From a virus: 35,201 nt of DNA. Numbering within the stretch: the stretch's first letter is position 1; every line of letters begins with the position of its first letter. Location of the stretch: positions 1-35,201 of IMG/VR virus record IMGVR_UViG_3300032087_004318; one strand, given 5' to 3'. The translations under genes and the position numbers were made by a program. The notes beneath the pieces were generated by a model. It did no database searches. It was not told the DNA's origin and saw nothing but the letters and a program-made list of their open reading frames with translations. Below, in pieces: positions 12,659 through 19,630 of the stretch.

Positions 12659-13048
12659 GTGAGAGATTACATAGAGGATTTTCTGGGACTTCAGAAGCTG
12701 ACCAAGAGAAAAGAGCAGGAGTTAAAGGAGATCAAAGAGCGCAAGGAGTCAGCCGCCAAGCTGCTGCTTGAGCAGATGGCAGCCAATGGGCTTGAGAGTG
12801 TGAAGGCAGAAGGTGTGACACTCTACCCACGCAACATGCTCAGCGTAACTGTGCAAGACAAAGAGAACATTGAGGCACTGCTTGAGTCCCATGGGCTTGA
12901 GCACTGCATAGGTGTAAGACCTGCAACGCTTAAAAGTGCAGTGACTGAGATGATAGGTACAGAGCGTGAGCTGAGTGCTGTGCCAGATGACTTAAAGGCA
13001 GCTCTGAAAATTACAGAATTTACAAGACTAGGTATGCGAAGCAGCTAA
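12659..13048 (+). CDS. Coiled-coil early phage protein
   Basis: 129 residues from GTG 12659, with AAAGGAG 7 nt upstream. The first 45 residues are a very charged coiled coil (KLTKRKEQELKEIKERKE), followed by a mixed domain with several V/T-rich strands. This layout resembles small phage replication or recombination helper proteins (Gam-like or Gp157-like in general plan), but no specific family was recognised. Between helicase and the next gene, so probably part of the DNA-processing set. Confidence 0.55.
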   Translation: MRDYIEDFLGLQKLTKRKEQELKEIKERKESAAKLLLEQMAANGLESVKAEGVTLYPRNMLSVTVQDKENIEALLESHGLEHCIGVRPATLKSAVTEMIGTERELSAVPDDLKAALKITEFTRLGMRSS

Positions 13049-13063
13049 GAAAGGAAATAGCGA

Positions 13064-13795
13064 ATGAGTACCGAATTAACAACCCTAAAGAGTGAGAATT
13101 TTTTAGCCCTTGCAGAGGGCTCAGACTTAGCAGAGGCCATGAGTGCCAACATGATTGGCGGCGGTGGCATCACTGCCCAAGACCTAATAAGGGTCAAGAC
13201 CCCCACAGGAGGCAGCACCGTATGGCGATTTGAAGACATTACAGGTGACGTAGAAGCCAAGGAGCTCACAGGTATCTTTGTCTTTTGGGCAGCTGGTGGC
13301 GTGCTGTGGCCAACAGAGAACCCAAGCGGTGCAAGCCCTGTGCTTGTGACTAAAGACCTCAAGACAGCAAGGCGGGTGGGTGATGATTACGGCGACCTTG
13401 ACCCAGATGTACTTGATAGCTTCCAGAATCCTGATGGCACTTATGACTGGCACCGGCTATGTGTCGCCAAGGGTGCTCCTTATGGTTTTGGCTCTGGCAA
13501 GAATGGTGGCAAGCGTGCTGATGAGTACCGCACCATCGGGCTGCTAAGACCAGAGGACACACTGCCAATCATGGTGACGGTTAAGGGTGGAAGCTTCAAG
13601 TCAATGCTTCCATTTGTAACCCGTCTGCCAGTGGCTCACTACCGCTGCATCATCAGCCTTGGGTTGGAGAAAACAACCAACAACAACGGGCAGGAGTTTT
13701 CAAGAATTCAGCCCAAGCTGGTTGGCCAGCTTACCAAGGAGCAGGGTGAGACAGTAAAGCAGATGTTTACAGAGCCATTAAATCAATCGCTCTAA
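13064..13795 (+). CDS. Putative replication accessory protein (possible single-strand DNA-binding)
   Basis: 243 residues, ATG preceded by AAAGGAAA. It is Gly-rich near residue 30 (MIGGGGI), then beta-rich, with WAAGGVLWPTEN, YGFGSGKNGGKR and a C-terminal segment ending LNQSL. The composition and place between helicase and primase-polymerase would suit an ssDNA-binding or recombination mediator. The family was not recognised and the acidic tail typical of SSB proteins is absent, so the role is an inference. Confidence 0.5.
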   Translation: MSTELTTLKSENFLALAEGSDLAEAMSANMIGGGGITAQDLIRVKTPTGGSTVWRFEDITGDVEAKELTGIFVFWAAGGVLWPTENPSGASPVLVTKDLKTARRVGDDYGDLDPDVLDSFQNPDGTYDWHRLCVAKGAPYGFGSGKNGGKRADEYRTIGLLRPEDTLPIMVTVKGGSFKSMLPFVTRLPVAHYRCIISLGLEKTTNNNGQEFSRIQPKLVGQLTKEQGETVKQMFTEPLNQSL

Positions 13796-13811
13796 TTGAG
13801 TTGCTCCGATG

Positions 13812-13847
13812 CTCACCCCTGATGACCTCATTGAGTGAGGGGGTGAG
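13812..13847 (+). other. RNA hairpin in leader of the zinc-ribbon gene
   Basis: CTCACCC (13812-13818) pairs with GGGTGAG (13841-13847), and CCTCA pairs with TGAGG inside (13826-13840), with a seven-base bulge. No T-run follows, so it is not a terminator. It sits just upstream of the ribosome-binding site of the next gene and may modulate its translation or protect the mRNA. Confidence 0.45.
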
Positions 13848-13873
13848 TTATGGAGAGCAGGGAGGCAGGAGCT

Positions 13874-14059
13874 ATGGCGTGCATGACTCACGAGTGCATG
13901 AGATGTCAGAAAACATGGTTTAACAATCGCACTGAGTACAGGTGCTCTGATTGTGGTGGCAGAATTGTCAGCACATTTGATGAGGCGTGGCTTGAGTTTG
14001 ATGGTGTTGTGCCCTCCTGTGATGAGGAGGATTGGTATGAGGAGAGTGCTGATGAGTGA
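13874..14059 (+). CDS. Small zinc-ribbon protein
   Basis: 61 residues from ATG 13874 (GGAGG 8 nt upstream); an earlier in-frame ATG at 13850 is also possible. Two Cys pairs (CMRC and CSDC, spaced about 18 residues) form a clear zinc ribbon. The rest is acidic (EEDWYEESADE). Such small zinc ribbons with acidic tails are common in phage early regions. It overlaps the next gene (GATGAGTGA). Likely a DNA- or protein-binding factor in the replication operon. Confidence 0.6.
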   Translation: MACMTHECMRCQKTWFNNRTEYRCSDCGGRIVSTFDEAWLEFDGVVPSCDEEDWYEESADE

Positions 14060-14303
14060 CAAGGAAGTAAACCCCAAGCACTACAGAGTGGGGCGGCTGG
14101 AGTTCTATGATGGCATCATGCAGATGATGGGTGAGAGGGTGATGACATTTAAGCAGGCCGTAGATACATGGAATGTGCTTAGGTACACCTTCAGGCATGA
14201 CCTGAAGGGCATGACCAATGATGACTACCTGACAAACTTAAAAAAAGCTGAGTGGTTTTTAGGAAAGTTAAAGGATCAGTATAAGGGCACTGATGATGGG
14301 TAG
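14052..14303 (+). CDS. DUF3310-family phage protein
   Basis: 83 residues. The N-terminal NPKHYRVGRLEFYDGIM and the later NVLRYTFRHDLK followed by DDYLTNLKKAEWFLGKL match the DUF3310 pattern (NPxHY ... IE ... N.ikY..R.. K ... DL.KA..yL), a family frequent in phages and thought to relate to nucleotide or helper functions, but biochemically undefined. Its start codon is followed by ACAAGGAAGT (14059-14068), the same 10-mer as the putative CsrA sites at 10460. Coupled to both neighbours. Confidence 0.8.
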   Translation: MSDKEVNPKHYRVGRLEFYDGIMQMMGERVMTFKQAVDTWNVLRYTFRHDLKGMTNDDYLTNLKKAEWFLGKLKDQYKGTDDG

Positions 14304-14574
14304 CTGGCACATCAGGAGAGAGAAGCGCGCCAAGTGCTTGGCGTGTGGGCTTGGGTTTGAGAATACAAAGTTTTTACAGATGCACCTGACGCTAAGCAAG
14401 TGGTGTCATGATGAGCATTACAAGGAGCAGGCAATAAAAGATGGGCAGCAAGGAGCAACTTCAGGAGATTGCAAGGCTAGGTATAAAGATAATCCCACTG
14501 GAGAAGGCTGGGAAGCGTCCCTTCATACGCAACTGGCCAGAGCAAGCATCAAGAGAAGAGGCAAAAATAAGTGA
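14296..14574 (+). CDS. Single C2H2-like zinc-finger protein overlapping the primase gene
   Basis: 92 residues from ATG 14296, which lies 4 nt after GGGCACT, nearly the cassette box (ATG 14293 also in frame). The N-terminal half holds a finger-like set: CLACGLGF, then HLTLSKWCHDEH. The C-terminal half (14441-14574) lies in another frame of the primase-polymerase start and looks low in information, so part of it may be a byproduct of the overlap. It may help primer or template binding next to the primase. Confidence in the N-terminal half is higher. Confidence 0.5.
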   Translation: MGSWHIRREKRAKCLACGLGFENTKFLQMHLTLSKWCHDEHYKEQAIKDGQQGATSGDCKARYKDNPTGEGWEASLHTQLARASIKRRGKNK

Positions 14575-15829
14575 ATGGGTTGAGCAGTACCCTGACCATA
14601 ACTGGGGCATCGTGCTTGGGTCTGACAGCGGCATCATAGATATTGAGTGTGATGATGAGCAGGCAGAGGCCACACTTATTGAGCTGTTTGATGGTGAGGT
14701 GCCAGTGACAGCCATGTACTCAGCCAGCAGGGGCAATCACAGGCTCTTTAGATTTAGGAGAGACCTGCCCAGCACTGCTGTGATGAAGATTGGAGCGCTT
14801 GAGTTTAGGATTGGCTCAGGAGGTGCAGCAGCTCAGTCAGTGATACCACCAAGCACTCACCCGTCTGGTGCTCAGTACCAATGGGTCAACCACTGCACAC
14901 CTGAGGAGGTTGGCTTTGCAGAATTGCGTGATGATGTCGTTGAGAAGATACTGCAGCATTACAACTCAGGCAGGGGCTCAGGTAAACGTAGGGACTGGGC
15001 TGATATTGCAAGGGGCGTGCCAGCTGGTCAGCGTGCAGAGTCAGCCACCCAGTACATTGGCAAGCTGCTCAGTGCTATCAATGACCCCTTTGACAATGAC
15101 CTTGTGAACCTGATGTATACACAGGTGGCGGTTTGGAATAGTCAGAATGACCCACCACTTGATGAGTCAGAGCTTGAGACAACCTTTGACTCAATACTAA
15201 GGAGAGAGCGCAACCAGCGCAACAGTGATGACTTTGCTGAGCCAGTGAGCAGGCAGGTTGCTCTGAGCCACCAAGCTGATGAGGTGCCAAAGGGGTGGCA
15301 TCTGCAGATCATAATGGGCAACCCTAAAATATTCCATTTATATAGCCCCATGTGGTCAGGCTACTTAGAGCTCAGCAGCGTACAGATGACCTCAGCCAGA
15401 CAGATTGAGATTCAAGCACTGGAGCAAAAGACAGTATTGCTGCCAAAGCAATTCACAAAGTTATGGACTGGTGACAGGAGGCAGGAGGGTCTGAGCAGGA
15501 GGCTGGTAGATGCAGCTGACAAGGTTGCTGCTGACATTGAGGATGACCGTGAGCTTGTCATAGCTCAGCTGGTATCTGAGAGAGTTGAGGCAGCACATGA
15601 CCTGAGAGAGGGTCGCAAGCCAGATGGAACAATGCAGCGGCTGGATGATGGGTCTATCGTTTTTAAGTTTGGCTGGCTGCTTGAGCAATTACGGTTTCAT
15701 CATGAAAAGGTAGAGAGGAGAGAGCTTAGCAAGCTCCTCCAGAAGATTAAGGCCACAGAGTACACACAGCGTAGGCTTAAGAGGCTTGCTGGTGACTCAC
15801 TTGGGAAGCTTAAAAGTTTAATTGATTAA
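14441..15829 (+). CDS. Primase-polymerase (bifunctional prim-pol domain)
   Basis: 462 residues. The N-terminal 170 form an archaeo-eukaryotic primase-type Prim-Pol domain: IKIIPLEKAGKRPFIRNWPE, the metal-binding IIDIECDDEQ, SRGNHRLFRF, and SVIPPSTHPSGAQYQW, all in the expected order. The middle and C-terminal regions (after about 185) are not recognised and may hold a helicase-loading or DNA-binding part. It makes primers and possibly extends DNA for phage replication. No separate DNA polymerase was found, so host polymerase probably does the bulk. The start lies inside the previous frame, AAGGAG being 15 nt upstream. Confidence 0.85.
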   Translation: MGSKEQLQEIARLGIKIIPLEKAGKRPFIRNWPEQASREEAKISEWVEQYPDHNWGIVLGSDSGIIDIECDDEQAEATLIELFDGEVPVTAMYSASRGNHRLFRFRRDLPSTAVMKIGALEFRIGSGGAAAQSVIPPSTHPSGAQYQWVNHCTPEEVGFAELRDDVVEKILQHYNSGRGSGKRRDWADIARGVPAGQRAESATQYIGKLLSAINDPFDNDLVNLMYTQVAVWNSQNDPPLDESELETTFDSILRRERNQRNSDDFAEPVSRQVALSHQADEVPKGWHLQIIMGNPKIFHLYSPMWSGYLELSSVQMTSARQIEIQALEQKTVLLPKQFTKLWTGDRRQEGLSRRLVDAADKVAADIEDDRELVIAQLVSERVEAAHDLREGRKPDGTMQRLDDGSIVFKFGWLLEQLRFHHEKVERRELSKLLQKIKATEYTQRRLKRLAGDSLGKLKSLID

Positions 15830-15840
15830 GGATGTTGAAT

Positions 15841-16059
15841 ATGTATGTACTTGAGATGTTGCAGAGATATGTTGAGCACCGGCAAAAGCCCTCAGGGTTT
15901 GTGATGGCACTGCTCACCAATGACCTGCATGGTGCAGTTGCCAGAGCTGACGGTGACAACCGCGCTGACTTGGCTGACATTGTTGAATTCATGAGAGCCC
16001 ATGTGCCAGCAGAGGCATGGGGCTCACCAGAGAAGGTGGCCAAGTGGCTCAAGGGGTGA
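15841..16059 (+). CDS. Small helical protein
   Basis: 72 residues from ATG 15841 (AGGA 9 nt upstream; ATG 15832 leaves no room for an RBS). Amphipathic helices throughout (EMLQRYVEHRQ, then ADLADIVEFMRAHV) with a WGSPEKVAKWLKG end. No known motif. It is the last gene before an A/T-rich repeat region, and might bind it, but there is no direct evidence. Confidence 0.5.
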   Translation: MYVLEMLQRYVEHRQKPSGFVMALLTNDLHGAVARADGDNRADLADIVEFMRAHVPAEAWGSPEKVAKWLKG

Positions 16060-16268
16060 GTTTAATGACTCTATATATAGGAGAAATGAGTAGTAAAAAA
16101 AATAATTTTACACTCATCCACTCATCTAATTAGGTTTGACACTTATATGCCAGTATATAAGGGATGATTTTAATGATGAGTTTTATTATCTCACTCACTC
16201 ATTGACTCATATGTACTGGCTTTTTTTTGTTTGTTTTGATTCCCCCTATATATAAAAGGGCTTTTGAT
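16060..16268 (+). other. A/T-rich intergenic region with ACTCAT repeats and a terminator-like structure
   Basis: It carries at least eight copies of ACTCA or TGAGT. ATGAGTAGTAAAA and TTTTACACTCAT (16086-16117) form a long near-perfect hairpin. ACTCATC occurs twice at 16112-16125, and ACTCACTCAT...ACTCAT at 16193-16210. GCCAGTA (16149-16155) pairs with TACTGGC (16214-16220), followed by eight T, a terminator-like end. This could be the replication origin (iterons plus A/T-rich DNA inside the replication operon) or a regulator/terminator site. No gene was found in it. Confidence 0.5.
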
Positions 16269-17891
16269 ATGGTTGCTGTGGCTAGGTTGATTGGTGGCGC
16301 GGGTACTGGCAAAACCACTGAGCTCATGAGAATTATAGAGCAGGTGGCAGGCAAAGGAGTTGACCCCTACTCTATCGGGTTCTGTAGTTTTACCAGAGCA
16401 GCACGGTTGGAAGCCAGCACCAGAGCAGCTGAGATGTTTGGTATCAGGCAACCTGAGCTAGAGCGCTTTGGTTGGTTTAAGACTCTGCACTCCATTTGTT
16501 ATAGGCAGCTGGGTGTGGGCAGTGAGCTGCTGGCATCTGGTAAGAAAACCTCTGACTGGTTTGAGGAGCATTTTGGGGAGCGTGTAGATGTTGAGGCTGA
16601 TGATGATGTCATGAGCTTTACAGGTAAGAGCAGGACTGGGCAGGTGCTGGCTCTTTGGAGCTCGTGCAGAAATAGGCTTGAGCCTTTTGAGGATAGTTGG
16701 GAGAGGTCAGTTAGGTGCTCAATAGATGTGCCTGACCTTGAAGAGTGCAGGGATGTTGTCAGCAGGTATGAGATGCTCAAGGCCATTGATGGTGTGGTTG
16801 ATTTTGTTGACATCCTTGGCAAGTTTGCTGGCTGGGCTTTTGGTTTTGACGGTCACAATAAATGTGAGCCAGATGGTGAGGTGCCTAATGTGCCTGTCTG
16901 GGTATTTGATGAGCAGCAAGATACAAGTCAGCTGCTCGATTCTGTATGCAGGCGGCTTGTTTACTCTGGCAGCACCTCATGGTGCTACTTAGCAGGTGAC
17001 CCCTTCCAGAGTATCTATGGTTTCTCTGGTGCTGATGGCTCACTTTTTAGGAATTGGGATGCAGACCATGAGCGCATCACAGGCAAGAGCTGGAGGTGCT
17101 CACCTGAGATACTTGAGCTGGGTGAGAGGTGCATTGAGAATTGTGCTGACTACTTTGATAGAGGCATTGAGCCTGCTGCTCATGATGGATCAGTTGGTAT
17201 TACTCAGGCACAAACCATGAGCTGGCTGACTGGCTTGGCTCCTGATGATGATGTGCTATTGCTGGCACGCACCAACAGACTGGCCAGCTGGTTTGCTAAA
17301 AAGTTAAATGCTGTCGGTCTACCTTGGGAGTCTACTAAAGGCACCGGCAGCTGGTTGGCACCATCTAAGAGAATTGCTTTGAGGTGTCTGCAAGCACTAG
17401 CATCTGGTGAGGTTGTTGACTGGCTTGAGTTCTTAGAAGTTGTCAAGCAGATTAATGCAAAAGGCAACCTTACCAGAGGTACTAAAACAAAATGGTTAAG
17501 GGGGGATAAGCCAGCTGCACCAATGGTTAAGCTTGATGGGCTTACAGACTGGGGTGCCACTGATGAGCTTGTCAGTAAGATCAAAGCTGGCAGGTGGTCT
17601 CAGTTGATTGATGGCGGTGCAATTTATGAGCAGGCGTGCTCTAGGTTTGATGTGATGAGCGTGCTTAAGCCAACAATCAAGGTGGGTACAATCCACAGCG
17701 TGAAGGGTGCTGAGGCTGATGAGGTTGTAATGCTGACATCAAGCACCAAGCAGATTAGTAACTCTGAAAAGTATGCAGGTGGATTGGATGAAGAGAGGCG
17801 GCTGGCTTATGTTGGTGTCACCCGTGCAAGAAAAAAGCTTACTCTGCTTAATGACTTAAACGCACGGAGCAGGATGCCCATGCCATGGTAA
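16269..17891 (+). CDS. UvrD/Rep-like superfamily 1 helicase
   Basis: 540 residues from ATG 16269, with AAGGG 8 nt upstream. All main SF1A motifs are visible: Walker A GGAGTGKTT (9-17), FCSFTRAA (motif Ia), VFDEQQD (motif II), LAGDPFQSIYGFSGAD (motif III), LLARTNRLA, VGTIHSVKGAEADEVV (motif V) and RLAYVGVTRARKKL (motif VI). It unwinds DNA 3'-5' with ATP and likely serves replication or recombination. It is slightly shorter than host UvrD (about 720 residues), lacking the C-terminal extension. It overlaps the nuclease gene by 7 nt. Confidence 0.92.
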   Translation: MVAVARLIGGAGTGKTTELMRIIEQVAGKGVDPYSIGFCSFTRAARLEASTRAAEMFGIRQPELERFGWFKTLHSICYRQLGVGSELLASGKKTSDWFEEHFGERVDVEADDDVMSFTGKSRTGQVLALWSSCRNRLEPFEDSWERSVRCSIDVPDLEECRDVVSRYEMLKAIDGVVDFVDILGKFAGWAFGFDGHNKCEPDGEVPNVPVWVFDEQQDTSQLLDSVCRRLVYSGSTSWCYLAGDPFQSIYGFSGADGSLFRNWDADHERITGKSWRCSPEILELGERCIENCADYFDRGIEPAAHDGSVGITQAQTMSWLTGLAPDDDVLLLARTNRLASWFAKKLNAVGLPWESTKGTGSWLAPSKRIALRCLQALASGEVVDWLEFLEVVKQINAKGNLTRGTKTKWLRGDKPAAPMVKLDGLTDWGATDELVSKIKAGRWSQLIDGGAIYEQACSRFDVMSVLKPTIKVGTIHSVKGAEADEVVMLTSSTKQISNSEKYAGGLDEERRLAYVGVTRARKKLTLLNDLNARSRMPMPW

Positions 17892-18160
17892 AAGAGTCAG
17901 CTATTGTTAATGCAATTATGAAGCGTGCACGCTCACTGGGTTTCTGGGTCACCAAAATCCATGGAGGTAATTACCAGAGGAGTGGTCTGCCAGACCTGCT
18001 GTGCATTAAGGGTGGCAGAGCTTTCTGGCTTGAGGTTAAGAGGCCAGATGGCAAGCCCACTAAGTTGCAGCTTCACACTATAGCTGAGCTGCAGGCTTTT
18101 GGTTGTATTGCTGAGGTAGTGTATAGCTTAGCTGAGGCAGAGGAGGTGCTTAGTGTATAA
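17885..18160 (+). CDS. VRR-NUC domain nuclease
   Basis: 91 residues, almost entirely a VRR-NUC fold of the PD-(D/E)xK nuclease superfamily. Catalytic residues D37 (in GLPDLL), E50 and K52 (in LEVKRP) are present, plus the N-terminal E in KESAIVNAI. Stand-alone phage VRR-NUC proteins are thought to resolve branched DNA, acting like Holliday-junction or flap nucleases. Coupled to the helicase gene upstream, and its 3' end overlaps the start of a CsrA-like gene. Confidence 0.88.
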   Translation: MVKESAIVNAIMKRARSLGFWVTKIHGGNYQRSGLPDLLCIKGGRAFWLEVKRPDGKPTKLQLHTIAELQAFGCIAEVVYSLAEAEEVLSV

Positions 18161-18332
18161 AGCCAGATTAAAGGAAGGAGACAGGTTGTGCATTGGTGGC
18201 GTTGAGATCATAGTTGAGAAGGTGGGGTTTAAAAATGTGCATATAGGAGCTAAAGCCCCACCAGAGATGTTGATTAGAGTGGTTAAAAATTGTAGACAAA
18301 AATTGACAAACCAGATACAATCTCAGCAGTGA
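18153..18332 (+). CDS. Second, minimal CsrA-family-like protein
   Basis: 59 residues starting at GTG 18153, with a strong Shine-Dalgarno (AGGAGG) 7 nt upstream and an 8-nt overlap with the nuclease gene. Pattern: KARLKEGDRLCIGG, VEIIVEKVG, NVHIGAKAPPEMLIRV. This follows the CsrA scheme (G.....L.IG, V.V..V, V.IGV.AP.EV.V.R), the IG and IGAKAPPE parts being the most telling. The usual L-T-R at the N-terminus and R44 at the C-terminus are not conserved, so GGA binding may be lost or altered. It may dimerise with other CsrA chains or bind different RNA. The end of the gene contains the promoter at 18293. Confidence 0.65.
   Translation: MYKARLKEGDRLCIGGVEIIVEKVGFKNVHIGAKAPPEMLIRVVKNCRQKLTNQIQSQQ
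18292..18321 (+). promoter_or_regulatory. Promoter with operator for the virion operon
   Basis: -35 TAGACA 18293-18298, 17-nt spacer, -10 TACAAT 18316-18321. The operator GTAGACAAAAATTGACAA (18292-18309) is the same class as 10381-10398. It lies inside the 3' end of the small csrA-like gene. The start point would be near 18328, just before a GAGACC/GGTCTC hairpin. Confidence 0.65.
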
Positions 18333-18354
18333 GACCTTAGTGCCCTTTGGTCTC
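18331..18354 (+). ncRNA. 5' hairpin of a short leader RNA (possible sRNA)
   Basis: GAGACC (18331-18336) pairs with GGTCTC (18349-18354) around a 12-nt loop. With the terminator at 18372-18412 it would form a leader transcript of about 85 nt that starts and ends in hairpins. This could be an independent small RNA or the target of an antiterminator. No GGA motif is seen inside it. Confidence 0.4.
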
Positions 18355-18371
18355 ATTCTGAGTGAATGGCT

Positions 18372-18412
18372 GAGCCTGCTTAGTGTTATTACTAACAGGC
18401 TTGGCTTTTTTT
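18372..18412 (+). terminator. Intrinsic terminator between the virion promoter and its first gene
   Basis: Outer arms AGCCTG/CAGGCT, inner arms TTAGT/ACTAA, then seven T (18406-18412). It lies downstream of the promoter at 18293 and upstream of the RBS at 18415 and ATG 18427. Virion gene expression would need readthrough or antitermination, as at lambda tR'. It may also end the replication operon. Confidence 0.8.
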
Positions 18413-18426
18413 ATGGAGTGAACCAG

Positions 18427-18849
18427 ATGCCAAACGGATTAACCACAAACAGATTTAAGAAAAACATTCTTAATGTTTTCTTCCTTGATGCCACTGAGCC
18501 CACCAGCTTTACTGTCAGGCTTGTGAGTGACACACCTGATGAGGATACAAACAACATAAGTGAGCTCACTGAGATCACTGGTTCCAATTATTCTGCTGTC
18601 ACATTGTCACGCAACTCAACTGATTTTGATGTAATCACTGAGGATGATGCCAATGATGCTGGTTATATAGAGCTGGCTGATGTTGTTTTTACTGGTGCCT
18701 TTTCTGGTGCCACTCACTGTGTGCTGTGTGACAACTCTGGTGATGTTCTGGCTTACTGGCCATTGCAGACTGGTGGTGCTGCTGTCACTGTATCAGCAAA
18801 CCAAACTTATACTTTACAGAATGGAACCATTAAGGCTGTTGATGCTTAA
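18427..18849 (+). CDS. Small virion/adsorption protein, unknown
   Basis: 140 residues from ATG 18427 (GGAG 8 nt upstream; the in-frame extension to 18340 would run through the terminator). Beta-rich composition typical of tail or capsid decoration proteins (SFTVRLVSDTPDE, FTGAFSGATHCVLCDNSGDV, TVSANQTYTLQNGTI). No known family. First gene of the virion operon and coupled to the next. Confidence 0.55.
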   Translation: MPNGLTTNRFKKNILNVFFLDATEPTSFTVRLVSDTPDEDTNNISELTEITGSNYSAVTLSRNSTDFDVITEDDANDAGYIELADVVFTGAFSGATHCVLCDNSGDVLAYWPLQTGGAAVTVSANQTYTLQNGTIKAVDA

Positions 18850-19628
18850 TGGAGGCTGTAATTTGCACACGCTCAGTGAGCTCTGACCCTCTTACTTACC
18901 AAGACGGTGACATTGTTGATACGTTCAGCATAAGCAGGATCAGGATTGCTGCAGCTCAGAGTTTATTTAACCCTAAGCTCTTTGGCTTTAATGCCTCAGG
19001 GCTTAGGGATGACTCTGCACTTATGCAGGTTGTTGATGCTTTCAGTGCTTTCAAGTTTGAGAGAGCTGGCAACAACTCTGCAATCATGACAGACCTTACA
19101 ACAGGCGTGCAGGAGCTGGCTGAGTTTGAGTACTTGGATGAGTACATTAAGAGGCGTGTGCAATCTAAGTCACATCTGGTGTGGGGCACTCAGGGCTCTG
19201 AGGTTTGGTACACAAAGCGAAAAGACAACATAGATCATGTGGCTTTATGGGATTTGATAGAGCAGGTGAGTTATCACATCCGAGAGGATTATAGCCATTG
19301 GCCACTCTCTGAAATTGAAAGGGCATTTTTTCTACCAGTCAGCATGACTGGTAAAGCCTATCAGCCAGATGGAACCACTCAGGATGTTGAGCTGAGTGAC
19401 CCCACTGTATTTGAGCGTAAGGAGCCCGTCACTACTGTTGATGGGTTTGACCCAGATGGTGAGCCCATTGTTGTGCAAACTCAAAAAAGGAAATGGCAGG
19501 TGCCATACTGGGATTTTACTGAGACACTTGGCACTGATGTTGATTTAATCAGGAGCACCAAGGTTGTTGATGCACGGGTTGATGATGACATACCCCATAT
19601 AGATGCTTTGTGTGTTGAGAAGGTTTAG
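18849..19628 (+). CDS. Virion-associated protein, unknown
   Basis: 259 residues, starting at an ATG overlapping the previous stop. Mixed composition, with a helical centre (about residues 80-150) and strand-rich ends. Contains HIREDYSHWPLSEIERAFFLP and a segment rich in acidic residues near the C-terminus. No enzyme motif recognised. The position between a small beta protein and the repeat fibre favours a tail-fibre or adsorption-apparatus role. Confidence 0.5.
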   Translation: MEAVICTRSVSSDPLTYQDGDIVDTFSISRIRIAAAQSLFNPKLFGFNASGLRDDSALMQVVDAFSAFKFERAGNNSAIMTDLTTGVQELAEFEYLDEYIKRRVQSKSHLVWGTQGSEVWYTKRKDNIDHVALWDLIEQVSYHIREDYSHWPLSEIERAFFLPVSMTGKAYQPDGTTQDVELSDPTVFERKEPVTTVDGFDPDGEPIVVQTQKRKWQVPYWDFTETLGTDVDLIRSTKVVDARVDDDIPHIDALCVEKV

Positions 19629-19630
19629 CC

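Noticed and set aside
16136-16161. Promoter from TTGACA at 16136
   Set aside because: The only -10-like boxes are 12-14 nt away, too close for a normal sigma-70 promoter.
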